A stretch of 64,000 nucleotides of DNA from Phyllostachys edulis (taxonomy: Eukaryota; Streptophyta; Magnoliopsida; Poales; Poaceae), in contig CM070548.1 of NCBI GenBank assembly GCA_036346405.1, positions 68,481,739 to 68,545,738 of the forward strand. The letters are read 5' to 3'. Positions 33,550 to 45,786 of the stretch are shown here, piece by piece. The notes beneath the pieces are model-generated. The model was not told the DNA's origin. It made no database searches and was given only the letters and a program-made list of their open reading frames with translations. The position numbers were made by a program, and so were the translations under genes. Positions within the stretch are counted from its first letter, which is position 1; every line of letters starts with the position of its first letter.

Positions 33550-35722
33550 GCAGAACCTCCCCAACCTAAGTCCAATTATCTATTCACCACCGGTCACAGT
33601 GTTGCGGCGATGACAATGAAGTGGAAGACACGGGTGCATCCCCACCGCCCCATCGCCTCCTGGCGGGCTCCAACGCCGACACCGCCGCCCATCGCCTCCA
33701 CGGCGGGCTCCAACGCCGCCACTGGCCCCATCGCCTCCACGGCGGGCTCCAACGCCGCCACCGGCCGCTCCATCGCCTCCACGGCGGGCTCCAACGCCGA
33801 CACCGGCCGCTCCATCGCCTCCACGGCGGGCTCCAACGCCGCCACCGGCCCCATCGCCAAAGAAGAGGCGCACCCACAAGCAAGCGTCGCCCCACCGCCG
33901 CCAAGAAGAAAGCCTCAGGAGAACACCGGCTATTTCTAAGACGCATTTAAACTTTCCTATGAGAAGAGCCGCCGAGAAATAGATGCTTTGAAAACAGATG
34001 TGGGCGGTTTCTTCGCGAAAGTCAAGGCTAAAAGTGAAGCGGCGAAACCACGAGAAGCCGTGCTTCTTCGACGCCCGAAGTTCTAAGGCAAAGGGTGGAC
34101 GCTCACCGTAAAAAGTTACGTCATGCTCGTAAGGATTCGCCACTATCGGACTATGACCGCACTCTCACCAAGTCAATTGAGGAGGCGAAGAAGAAAGAGA
34201 AGAGAGCACGGAAGGGTGTTGCACAGCTCGGGAACAATCACAACAATCGGTGCCCCGCTAGTTATTGGGAATGAATATGGTTCAAACACGAGCGTGCTAG
34301 AACAGATATCCGAAATGTGCATTTGGATCAACTTGATGAATTTTTCATGAAAGCGGTCTAAGCATTTCCCAAATGCTCGTGAGCACACATCCAAAGTGCT
34401 CCGGAAGTTGATCATTGGAAGAAGGAATATGTATATGGCAAGAGTCTATACAACCGAGAAGCTCATGGAACTTAGATGCATAAATGTACTTGTTAAACAA
34501 GTGGTACATGGCGGCGTGTCAAAAGCGGATGACTATATTTGCGTCAAAATTATAAACCATCATTACTTAGTGGCGATGACATTATAATGGTTCGGTTTAA
34601 TGAGTTACACCGGCTATGCCACATGAACGCTCTAGACAAATCTCTCATCACCGCTTTTATGCAGACGTGATTCTTTCTTTTAATAATCTCACTCTAGCAT
34701 ATGTATATGTATAAGTAATTATCCTCACACTAGCTAGCATGTCTATACATATGCAGAGACATGATGAGAGACCTCACACGTAGAAAGGACAAGAACATTG
34801 GTTTCGTTGATCCATATATCGTATTCAAGGACCCAAACACTCCCTACGATCAATGGAGACCTCAAGCGGAGAGGAATTTCCGGAGGTTCTTGATCAACCA
34901 AAAGAACAAAAGATTTATACTCTTCCCTACAACTTTGGGTGAGTGTTGTTATCGTGTGCACATTTTACTTTACTTACTCAATCCAACATAAAGATATATA
35001 TGTTGACTCTATAAACAAATGCGACTTTCATCGATCTTGATTGTCTTGATCTCTCCGACGGTCATTTGCTAATCTATGACTCGTTGAGAAAACCGCAGAA
35101 GATTACCAAGATATGATAGACATTATCCGGGGTAACCGATCTTTAAATATTTATTCCTGCTCTTTAACTCGCAATAGTTAATTAACGATCCAATTATTAG
35201 GCGGGGTTTGGGCTTGGTTAGTTCGGCTACACCGTCCAGAATCAAAGCGCCACTTCGATCCACACCGATTGGATGTAAGTTGTACTAGCTCCCGCATCTT
35301 TACCTTATCATGCTTCACTCACGCGGGATGACGAGAGTAATCTTTTATATAAATGCATGGGTTCTCTGGCACCACCGAGCAACAATTTGTGTGGATACTA
35401 CGTTTGCGAGTTCCTCATGGTGTATGCAAAAGAACCCATCTACAGATGCAGAAAGTACGTAACAAGTATATATAATAAATCCATTTTATTTATTTGTTGC
35501 TATTAAATAAATCTTATGTATATTAATACTTCTTTCGTTTAATGCAAATTGAAGGAGATATGGTTGAAGGAACAGGTGTTGGATATGGACCGCCTCAAAG
35601 GAATTCAAGAGACAATCGCAGGATTTCTTAATGAGCATGTCCTCAAGCCCGGCACCGAGTTCTACTTTAACCCAGATGAACAATTGAAGCCAAACCAGGA
35701 CGAACATTTGTATGACATTTAA
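33550..35722 (+). pseudogene. CACTA ORF with C-terminal Ulp1-type (C48) protease domain, broken
   Basis: After the Pro-rich repeat come FFAKVKAKSEAAKPREAV, LSDYDRTLTKSIEEAKKKEK, VPPLVIGNEYGSNTSV, NIGFVDPYIVFKDPNTPYDQ and NKRFILFP. After intron-like gaps come SLRKPQ, AWLVRLHRP-like sequence, PPSNNLCGYYVCEFLMVYAK (about 35372), and a C-terminus reading LKGIQETIAGFLNEHVLKPG with YDI and stop at 35722. LCGYY carries the catalytic Cys of SUMO-protease-like C48 domains. The catalytic His context expected near 35020 is not legible, probably lost. Such domains are common in plant CACTA and MULE elements; their role is unsettled. Introns and frameshifts cannot be separated by eye. Confidence 0.75.
33640..33862 (+). 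repeat. Coding minisatellite, 36-39 bp unit, about 5 copies
   Basis: The unit contains CATCGCCTCCACGGCGGGC followed by TCCAACGCCGCCACCGGCC. In the frame that continues into KKRRTHKQAS it encodes a Pro/Ala/Arg repeat (PSPPRRAPTPPPAA), a flexible linker between the tnp1-like and protease parts. Confidence 0.85.
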
Positions 35723-35989
35723 GTGGAGGACAACATTTGTGTTGTAAATACCAAGGATGCATGAATAATGTTGTAAATTTTATGTGCATATATATATATA
35801 TTATACATATATATAGCTCCATAATATATATAGTTTCATACTTTATTTGTGTGTAATAATGTTCCAAACTAAATTATATGTGGGCGTATACATATATTAG
35901 CAGCGAAGAATACGCATTTGAAAACCTAATGTAATTGTAAAACCAAAATCAATAATGAATTGAAATGGAAACAAAAAAGAAAAAAAAAC

Positions 35990-36270
35990 ACCTTTAGTCG
36001 GTTGGTAATACCAACCGGATTAAAACGACCCGTGTGACCAATGGACCTTTTGTCGGTTGGTATTACCAACCGGGACTAAAGGTCGGCCTTTAGTCCCGGG
36101 CGGTGGACCTTTTAGTCGGTTGGTATTACTAACCGACTAATAAACCTTTAGTCCCGGGCACGGGACCGGGACTAAAGGTGAGACATTTAGTCCCGATTTC
36201 CTAGTCCGGCTCTATAACTTGGGACTAGAGGCCCTTAGACCGGGACCAAAGGTCTGCATTCGTAGTAGTG
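35990..36270. repeat. 3' subterminal repeats and right TIR of the CACTA element
   Basis: Direct and inverted TTTAGTCGGTTGGTATTACC, CCTTTAGTCCCGGG and GACTAAAGGTC, ending ACCAAAGGTC, TGCATTC and GTAGTAGTG. Confidence 0.85.
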
Positions 36271-36273
36271 AGC

Positions 36274-36765
36274 TAGAGTAAGCAGTAAATATTCAGATGC
36301 TTCTAACCAAGTGGTACAAAAGATTGCTTTTTTCTTTAACATAGGCGTATATTGATATAAAATTTGCAAGCACTTAATCTTCACTTGTAAAAAGATATAC
36401 GAGCAACAAGAAATAAATCAGCACACGAAACAAGAAGCTAGCATAGATCATCAAAATATTATCAAGGGTTTCATCAATCAGGACTAAGTGCCTGACAGTT
36501 ACAGTATCTTGATGCTTCAGAAATCAAACCAAATAGCCCACTAAGTAGAATTTAGAAACAATGCAATGTATTTCACTAGAAGTTTGCATCTTGTGGGCTG
36601 GTACAGTGGTACATGCAGTGCAGTCTCGCCCAAGAGCATCTTTCACTAAACCATCCATCACTGTACATAACCATGCCTTGTATTAAAGCACAAGGAGTTT
36701 CATATTACAGAATCATCGAATTATTTAGTTACAGAACAGCCTTTGCTTGCCTCCTTGCTTTGCAA
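36274..36765. other. Intergenic; no gene seen
   Basis: AT-rich low-copy DNA without recognisable features. Confidence 0.4.
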
Positions 36766-36945
36766 TTCGCGTCAACTTTGGTAAATATGGTATTTACCGA
36801 TACTGTACCAAAAAAAATTAGGATTTACCGAAACCGAATCGTATTTTTAAAAATACCGTATTTAACAAACTAACAATACCGTATTTATAGTATATACCGT
36901 ACGTATTTACCGAACCGAAAAAACCGAACGAACACCCCTAGGTGT
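36766..36945. repeat. hAT-like repeat with ACCGAACCGAAAAAACCG motif
   Basis: Ends GAACACCCCTA, the inverse of a TAGGGGTGTTC terminus, with repeated TACCGTATTTA. Related to 24901-25095. Confidence 0.45.
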
Positions 36946-37786
36946 GCTGAAGCTCGATATCAAATACCTGACCATCCTCATCCTTGGGCGGTAGTCAGTC
37001 CATAACCAAGGAGGCTTTTAATGGGTCTGTGGAGAATAACCATACCCGTTAAGCATGAGATTCAGCCCAACCGAACACAATAAAAGGCACAGCAACAGAA
37101 AAAAACTGAGGAAATTAGGAAAAAAAAACAAAAGCCAACGGATGGTGATCCAATAGCTAAAAAAAGTAACCAAGTTTTATGAAAATTTCAGTCGCATGTG
37201 CTACAATCAACCCCATACATTTATTCCACCTAAAGAAATATGAATTCACATCAAATTAAAAAGACTCGTCCAACTAATTAGGCATACCACAATAAAATAC
37301 TTATATTGCTTCACCTAATTCGAATATGAGTACGGATACTACAGATAAAACAATAACACGGATGAGAACACTTCATACCATATTGGTATCCATATTTTTA
37401 TACGAATTCGAATATGAACACGAAAAGAAGAGAGTGTTAAATGGATGGAAAAATATGTACCGTATTTATATCCTATTGAATACGGTAGTCAAATAATCCG
37501 TTTGCCATCCCTTAGCTAGTCTGTACACCGCCCAGCCGAGCTACCTCTAGAGCTCGTTTTTGTTGCTTTCTAGATAGGCCCGATCGATTGGAGTCAGGCG
37601 CTGGCTCTTACGACAATAGAGATAGAGACGATGACGCGCGAGCCTCCCCAGTCGTAAAAGGATTCGTATTAGTTAATTGTACAATACAGTGTACGTTCCG
37701 GAAAGTACAAATTTTAGTCCAACCATAAACAAAGGTTTGCGTTGAGGCATATATACGTACGTTCGGAACTTCGGATATACAGCAAG
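36946..37786. other. F-box gene upstream region, with a hAT-type end
   Basis: 37330-37515 ends CCGTTTGCCATCCCTTA, resembling the inverted terminus TAGGGATGGCAAACGG of grass hAT MITEs. 37516-37786 is presumed promoter and leader of the F-box gene; no convincing TATA box could be chosen. Confidence 0.4.
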
Positions 37787-38938
37787 ATGGAGGCGTCGCC
37801 ACCGCTCCCGCTCGATCTCCTCCTCGAGATCTTTGCAAGGTCCGACCCAGTCACCCTCGTCCGCTGTGCCGCCACCTGCAAGCTCCTCTGGAGCCACGCC
37901 GCCGACCCGGCCTTCCGCGGCCGCGTGCGCTCCCCCGACCGCTTCCTCATCGGCCTCTTGTACGAGTACCGACACGACCGCCGGGTGAAGATCCGCACCC
38001 CTCCACGGTTCATCCCGGCCAAGTCGCCGAGTGCATCGCCGCCGATCTCTGTCACATCCTTCGTGTCCAGCAACGCCGACCTGTTCGACTCGTACGATCT
38101 CGTCGCGTCGCGCGATGGCCTGCTCGTCCTCCGCCAATGGCAATGCCCGTCGGATTTGCTATGCGTGTGCCACCCCGTGACTGGCCACTGCTCTTTCCTC
38201 CCATCGGCGACGATCTACGGTCGCTCGTACGTACTCCTGCGCGCCGAGGATGATGGCCACGCCGACTTGTCGTTCCAGCTGATTGTTGTGGATGGGTGGC
38301 TCCGCACGCAGACTTTGTCGTCCAAGGCCGGGGCATGGGGCGTCATCACCAGCACCGCAGTTCCTCCTATCCTCCCCTACAGCAGGCGGGTGCAACCCTT
38401 CCCCGTCGTGCTGGGCGGAGTCGCCTATTGGCTATACCAGCAACCGGCAACGGCAACGCGATTCTACCACATCGTCTCCCTGGATGTCGTCACCGGAGAG
38501 GCAAGATCAATCGAGGTCCCGCAAGACTGTCACCGCTGGCGACCTACTGTTGGCGGGAACAAGGAGCTCCTCCTTGCATCGTCGGTGGACGGGAAGCTCG
38601 GCTTGCTCGTTGCGGAGTCCTTCACGATCTCAATTTGGACACAGCCCGAGGATCCTGCAGGGCGTTGGGCACGTTGCGTGGTGATCGAGAGGGAGACGAT
38701 TCTTCGCTCGGTAGAGCCTACGTTGCCTCCGATCGCGTGCCAGTCGGTTGCGCTCGAGTGGTTCGGGGAGAGAAGCGGCAGCGTCGTCTTCCAGATGATG
38801 GGCGTGGGGCTGCTTTTACTGAACCTGCGGACCAAGCAGATCCACCAGCTTGGGACAAGTACGATGCTAGTGACATTTGAGGCCTGCCCTTACGAGTGTG
38901 ATTTGGTGTCTTTGCTTCCAGCTATGACAATCTTGTAA
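37787..38938 (+). CDS. F-box protein, intronless, 383 aa
   Basis: F-box proteins bind SKP1 through the N-terminal F-box and bring targets to an SCF ubiquitin ligase. Here the F-box spans about residues 4-45: PPLPLDLLLEIFARSDPVTL, then VRCAATCKLLWSHAADPAF, with the L-P-x-D start, hydrophobic spacing, Cys and Trp of the motif. The rest is an associated region of alternating hydrophobic strands with WCG/LxV-like motifs but no kelch or LRR pattern I can name, so the substrate is unknown. I chose ATG 37787 (AAGATGGAG, A at -3, G at +4); the frame is open 45 bases upstream but without an ATG. The frame is unbroken and GC-rich (codon third positions) compared with its AT-rich flanks. It is the only intact host gene here. 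Confidence 0.88.
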   Translation: MEASPPLPLDLLLEIFARSDPVTLVRCAATCKLLWSHAADPAFRGRVRSPDRFLIGLLYEYRHDRRVKIRTPPRFIPAKSPSASPPISVTSFVSSNADLFDSYDLVASRDGLLVLRQWQCPSDLLCVCHPVTGHCSFLPSATIYGRSYVLLRAEDDGHADLSFQLIVVDGWLRTQTLSSKAGAWGVITSTAVPPILPYSRRVQPFPVVLGGVAYWLYQQPATATRFYHIVSLDVVTGEARSIEVPQDCHRWRPTVGGNKELLLASSVDGKLGLLVAESFTISIWTQPEDPAGRWARCVVIERETILRSVEPTLPPIACQSVALEWFGERSGSVVFQMMGVGLLLLNLRTKQIHQLGTSTMLVTFEACPYECDLVSLLPAMTIL

Positions 38939-40450
38939 TCTCTTCCTTCTCCCAGGCCCAGATTTACACGTACCTAGCTAGCTTACGGTAGCACGTACGC
39001 ATGCATAAACTTTTTACTTTCGATGGAGTGATGACGCAAGAACTTAGTATATTCTAGAAGAAAGATGAAGATATATATTAACGTACTTACATAATGTCGT
39101 CCTTGCTTGATCATGCATGTGCGTGCATCACTGCATCCTGAGAGAGAGAGAGAGAGGTGCTCTTGCTGTGCTGTGAGATGACTTGATAATATGCATGGGC
39201 TGAGTTCGTTCCAATCGAATTCGGTGAGTTTGGGCCGTTCTCGTGCTTAGTTTGCGATCCTGTGTTGAACCAAAATCAAACTTCATCGTATAGGCTGCCA
39301 GCGTCTGGAGGCTGGAGAGGCAGGTGGCGTTGTTTCCCCTGGCTGTCGGCTCAATTTGGCCCACCCGTTAATACAGAAAGTATATCAACGAAACTGCATC
39401 TTACTGTATCGACGTGTGTGAAAAACTGCATCTTAACAAAAAAAACTTTACATCACAAACAATGATACAGACCCTAGCAGCGCAGTAAAGATGGCAACGA
39501 CGATTAGTCTGGCAAATAATCGAACCGGTACCAAAATAACAGTCACTAAATGCCCCGGCAAAGCATTCGTTCAGTACTTGGTACAAACAGCAGTTACGAA
39601 CAAATTTGACAAACACAACTACCGAAAAGCAAAAACTGAAGTAACAAGTGAAATTGATTCATTAAACAAGCATCAAACATTCAGGGAAACAACCAAATAT
39701 ACTGATTTTAGCCACATAATCAGCGGAACTCCTCTGAAAATCTACAGTTCTACACAGCGAAAAAAAATGAACTCAGTTCAGCATCAATGAATCATGATTC
39801 ATGAAATGGCAATAGAAGCACGGCTAGAAATGCGAACTAGAATACAAACAAACTGCAATGGCATTAGCATCAGGTGCTAACTCTTAACGCATAATATCAT
39901 GACTGCGCACCAGGACAATATCAATGATCCAACAGGAAAACTTGCTGCCATTCAGAAAACACCAATGCCAAATTAATCTGACTAGATCATTGAGTAACCT
40001 GAGAAAACTTAAATTCCAACATAAACAGAAGGGGCTAGATAGATCCTAAAAATTTCAGCCTAGTTATCACCAACAACAGTATTTGAATATTAAAATAAAA
40101 TATTAGCACATAAATTAGACCTACGATCATGTAGTGCTGGGAGCGAGTTCATATAAACAGTGGCGGAGTTAGGAATTTAGCAATGGTGGTGTACACTTCA
40201 AGGATGGAAAAAAAAATCTTGTATGATACATAAGTAATTTCATAAGTCCAACACAATTACACAGAAGAGTTCGAAATTAGTTAATAGTGCAATACAAATA
40301 GTTCAAATAAAATCTTACATGAATAAAAGAGTCCTAAATAGCTAATGCAAATCACAATACCATACGACGCGATCTCATTCCTTAGAAACACTTGTTTATA
40401 TTATCATCACTAACCTTTGAGAAGATATCTCGCTCTATAAAGGTGACTAA
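38939..40450. other. F-box gene downstream region; no gene seen
   Basis: AT-rich. A 99-codon open stretch (39491-39790) is Lys/Thr-rich with no recognisable domain. CAGTGGCGGAGTTAGG at 40158 resembles the terminus of a common plant hAT-like repeat, but its partner is not found. Short GA repeat at 39142-39156. Confidence 0.4.
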
Positions 40451-42015
<1,565 letters not shown>

Positions 42016-42874
42016 ATGTGAGTGAGTATGGGACTTCACCTGAACTCCCAGCTCCCCTGCGCTCCTACTATGCGGGCTCCTGCTCCTGCTCGCTCTGTGT
42101 TGTCTTGAGGCGTCTGTGATGCAGTGCCAGTCGCCTGGCCTTTGTTTGGTGCATGCGGTGCAGTACCTGGGAGCCTAGCTGCCTGGCCCTGTGAGCTGAA
42201 GGATTAGAGACTAGAGAGTTGAGGGTTGGCTGGAGCTAAAAGATAAATCAAGGATGGGCTTGGCCTGGTTGGTTGGTGGGCCGAAAAAATGGATTGGCCA
42301 GCCCAAGCAACAGATTTTATGAGTTTTTTATTCTCATTAATGTGTATTAGTCCATGCTATGATACTAATGATACATAGGTAAAAATAATTTACAGTTTTT
42401 TTTTGGGGGTGCCTGTGCACCAGGGGCACCCCCCCTAAGGCCACTAGTGCATATAACATAGGGTTTAATTGGAAATGGCCCTTTAGTGGTTTGCAATAAT
42501 GGAGTCAAATTGGAGTCCAATGAAAAATGAACTCAATTGTGTTGCGTTCTTACACAAAACTGACTCAAATCTAATCCAATAGTGTAATCAGGGTTTAAAA
42601 TGATCCAAACCACGGTTTACACAAAGCCTATCTTAAAACAAGAGTGCTAAGTGCTTAAAGTGGTGCTTTGTGTGCCTGTTCGGTGGGTTAGTGCTGCTAT
42701 GGGAGGGCTTTGGTTGCATAACGAGGCCTATAAGAGACAAAGGTAACAAGTGCTGGATAAGGTTGGAAGTTTATTTTACATGTTAATAACAGACTGTGGA
42801 TGCTCAAATCGACAATGAACACTAGAGGATAATACCCCACTGATACTGACTTAACCTACTGACCAAAACCACAA
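42016..42874. other. Intergenic DNA before the copia fragment
   Basis: No gene seen. A strong hairpin lies at 42405-42433 (GGGGGTGCC / GGCACCCCC, 9-bp stem, 11-nt loop). Confidence 0.4.
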
Positions 42875-43418
42875 GAAAGGAAGAACCGAACTATTTGTGA
42901 CTTGGTTAATGCCATGTTATAAAGTTCAGGTATGTCGGACTATTGGTGGGGTGAAGCAGTTCTCACAGCTAATTATGACCTCAATAGGGTTCCACCTTGT
43001 AACAAGGAGGAAACGCCTTATGAAGAATGGAAGGGGGGAAAACATAACTTATCATTTCTTCGAACTTGGGGATGCCCTACAAAAGTGCATGTGCCGTTAC
43101 CGAAGAAAAGAAAGTTTGGTCCTAAGGCTGTTGATTGTGTCTTTCTACTAGGGTATGAAAAAAAGCACGACTTATAGATTTCTAGTGGTCAAATCCGAGG
43201 TGGGTAACATCGCTACAAATGTAATAATAGAATCTTGTGATGCGACGTTCTTTGAACATGTATTCCCTATGAGACCAAATGAAGTTATTGACCCTAATGG
43301 TTCAGATAAACACTATATTCTTCCTAGTGTGGATAACACCGCTTCAGAGTTGGAGTTGAGGAGGAGTAAGAGGCAGAGGACTGAATAGTCTCTTGGCGAT
43401 AACTATGTCACCTATGTC
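42875..43418 (+). pseudogene. Copia integrase C-terminal region
   Basis: Integrase inserts the cDNA copy into the chromosome. Visible: ERKNRTICDLVNAML, then WWGEAVLTANYDLNRVP, TPYEEWKG, FLRTWGCP, PKKRKFGPKAVDCVF, YRFLVVKSEV, CDATFFEHVFPM and ELELRRSKRQRTE, the order at the end of copia integrase leading into reverse transcriptase. Breaks: TAA at 42920-42922, a frame change near 43160-43175, and TAG at 43386-43388. It is 5' truncated, lacking the HHCC zinc finger and the D-D-E core. Confidence 0.88.
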
Positions 43419-45786
43419 TGTAACACCCCAGCCAAACAAAAGCCTGGAATGCTACTAAATTAAATAAATTAAACAAAATTAAACTAAAACACCTTACAAA
43501 AATTTCGGCAGAACCTCCTTTGTATAGTTATCTATACCGAAGGTTCCATCAAACAGATATAACATAAACAGGTAATCAAACTTGCAATATGATCAAGACA
43601 TATTCAAAACTGGCTATTCGTTACTATAACATCCATAACAACTAAACAACTAAGATATAGATCATGAGCATCCAAAAACATCTATCCATTTATTACAGTT
43701 TACTCCAAGCAAGCAATAATCATAAAGAGTACTCTAAATAGTTCATTCAACTACTAATTAATTTTTATTTTCATTCCATTGTGGTAAATTGTGCGTTAGT
43801 GCAACAAGACTAATCCTTCTTTCCCCCCCATGCATGCTGATCTCGTAAAGGTACCTAAAACACAACAAACAACAAGAGGTGAGTCCAAAGACTCAGCAAA
43901 TATAATAAATGGCATCAACAGCATACAAGCATGGAACTCATCAACTATACTCCACAAAACCACATACCATTTACTTTACACACAAATGCTATGCAATATG
44001 CTCAACATGATCTTTATCCTTCTCTTTCCCTTTTGCGTTTTACCGGTAATGCAAAGTGCGCATCCGTCGATGCACACCCATGCCTATGCCATCTGGCACA
44101 GGGACCATTGCCCATACTCCGCAAGTATGGGGACCAAAGCCCATGCTCTATAACCTTTAGCCCATCATTAACATGACGGGGACCTCAAGAATTGCTTGGT
44201 CATCACATGACCAAGACTTCAATAAGCCAACATGATGCATATGTATAAAATCTCAAATTAATACAAACATGCATCCGCAACAACATTGCATATGAATAAC
44301 CTATTCATACTACAAATGCTCATAATCATAGACTTCATAACTTTCAAACATCCATCAATAACACGTAACTCATATCACTAGAAACCATGAACATTACCAA
44401 TCATACCACCATAACAATCATGAACAACACAAATACTCATAGTATTTATCAAACAATACCATTCAATAATATCTATTATATCCATCATTATACTTGCATT
44501 AACCGTGAGAGAACGAGGGACGTGCAGAAGGCGCTGCCCCCGGGACCAGTCCACCACCTGAATAATAATTATAACACACGCTAAAACAACAGTAGTGGAC
44601 CAAAAAACTATATAACAACAATCATGAACCATAAAAGCGTCTAACTCGATCCCAACCCCAATTCCTAAACGTCGATCTGTCCCCTCGGTGGACAGTCATA
44701 TTCAAAAATCCATATCTATTGGCACAGGAGTCCAAATAAGGTTTTCTTGGACTTTATGGAAGGGTAATTAAATTTCCCAACTAAACCTAGTTGAGGGGCT
44801 CTTCTGAATCTGCCATCTATTGCCCCTACCGAGCTAGTTAACAAAACATCAAATTCGCGTCGGGTTCTCTGGACAGTACACTTAAAATACCATAAGTTTT
44901 ACAACGAGTATCCAAATCTCACGTTCTTAAGCTTTCTGAAAATCTGGGACAATTACCTACGACTTTCGTTATACTGAGCTTCTCTAAATCTCCCTTTAAC
45001 TAATCGATTAACTCAGATTACTAAAACCTGTCAGAAAACCTACAAATCTGCAGAACAGTCCCACTAATAAAATCATAACTTCTGCTACAAGGATCCAAAT
45101 AATGCGTTCTAGCACTTCACGGAAAGATGGCGACGTCCTCTACAATACTCTAGGAGACATCCAGAACTAATTCTATCTTTAAGCACATCAAAACCTCAAT
45201 CTACTCTAATCTGTCCTAAGCAGCCCTAAATACCGACATTGCTAAAACAACTAATTAAACTTCTAAACCAGGGGGAACAGAGGTTACCCTTGACGAATCG
45301 CTATAGACCACGATGTAGCCCGTGAACCTTCCCCTTCCCTCTCTTCTCCCTTCTCTCCTTCTTCCTCTTCCTTTCTCTTCCCTTCCTTGGCCGACAGTAA
45401 GGGGCAACATGGCTTGGCCAAGGAGGACGGCATGGAGGGAGAGGCGGCATCAATGGGGAGGGCGTGCTACAGTGCTACAGTATGGCGACGGCCCTGTAGC
45501 ACGGATTACTGTAGCAAAACCTAGGGTTTTCCCCCCTCCTCCTTTTGTTGGTGGCTGCTTTCCTCTTGGGCCATGGGCCACTTTGGCTAAATCCCCCCCT
45601 TATGGCCGACCACCACCTCCCACCTTTGGGCCAAATACCAATGGGCCTGAGGCCCCGACCCAGGTTGTCCCAATTTCACTGTAAACCCCCTCTTTAACTG
45701 CTTAAATAACTATTTTCTATTTAGTCCTTCTCCTAATTTAATTATTCTCTCTCGAATATTCTTTCGAATACTTTTGGGGTATTACA
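43419..45786 (-). repeat. 3' LTR of the LARD-like element (2368 bp)
   Basis: Pairs with 49955-52750. The repeated open stretches inside both LTRs (for example near 43830-44150 and 50366-50710) are the same LTR sequence, not genes. Confidence 0.92.

Larger units (their letters stand above)
25357..36270 (+). mobile_element. Complete CACTA (En/Spm) transposon, 10.9 kb, TSD AGC
   Basis: The left end CACTACTACAGAACAGACC and the inverted right end CACTACTACGAATGCAGACC form terminal inverted repeats continuing into CTTTGGTC. AGC flanks both sides (25354-25356, 36271-36273), the 3-bp duplication expected for CACTA. Subterminal repeats of the ACCTTTAGTCCCGG / TTTAGTCGGTTGGT type lie at 25400-25680 and 35990-36240. 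Between them are remains of tnp2 transposase, a tnp1-like gene and an Ulp1 protease domain, all in the same direction. Ends and TSD are intact but every gene is frameshifted, so it could move only with help from another copy. Confidence 0.95.

Noticed and set aside
33580..34143. 187-codon minus-strand frame with repeated GVGARRGGDG
   Set aside because: Antisense shadow of the coding minisatellite in the CACTA ORF.
39491..39790. 99-codon frame downstream of the F-box gene
   Set aside because: No domain, AT-rich composition like the flanks, no splice or promoter support.
43830..44153. 107-codon frame, repeated at 50366-50707
   Set aside because: Lies inside the two LTRs of one element, no domain; the duplication is the LTR pair.
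45322..45684. 120-codon frame, echoed at 51947-52222
   Set aside because: Same LTR sequence in both copies, low complexity, no family.
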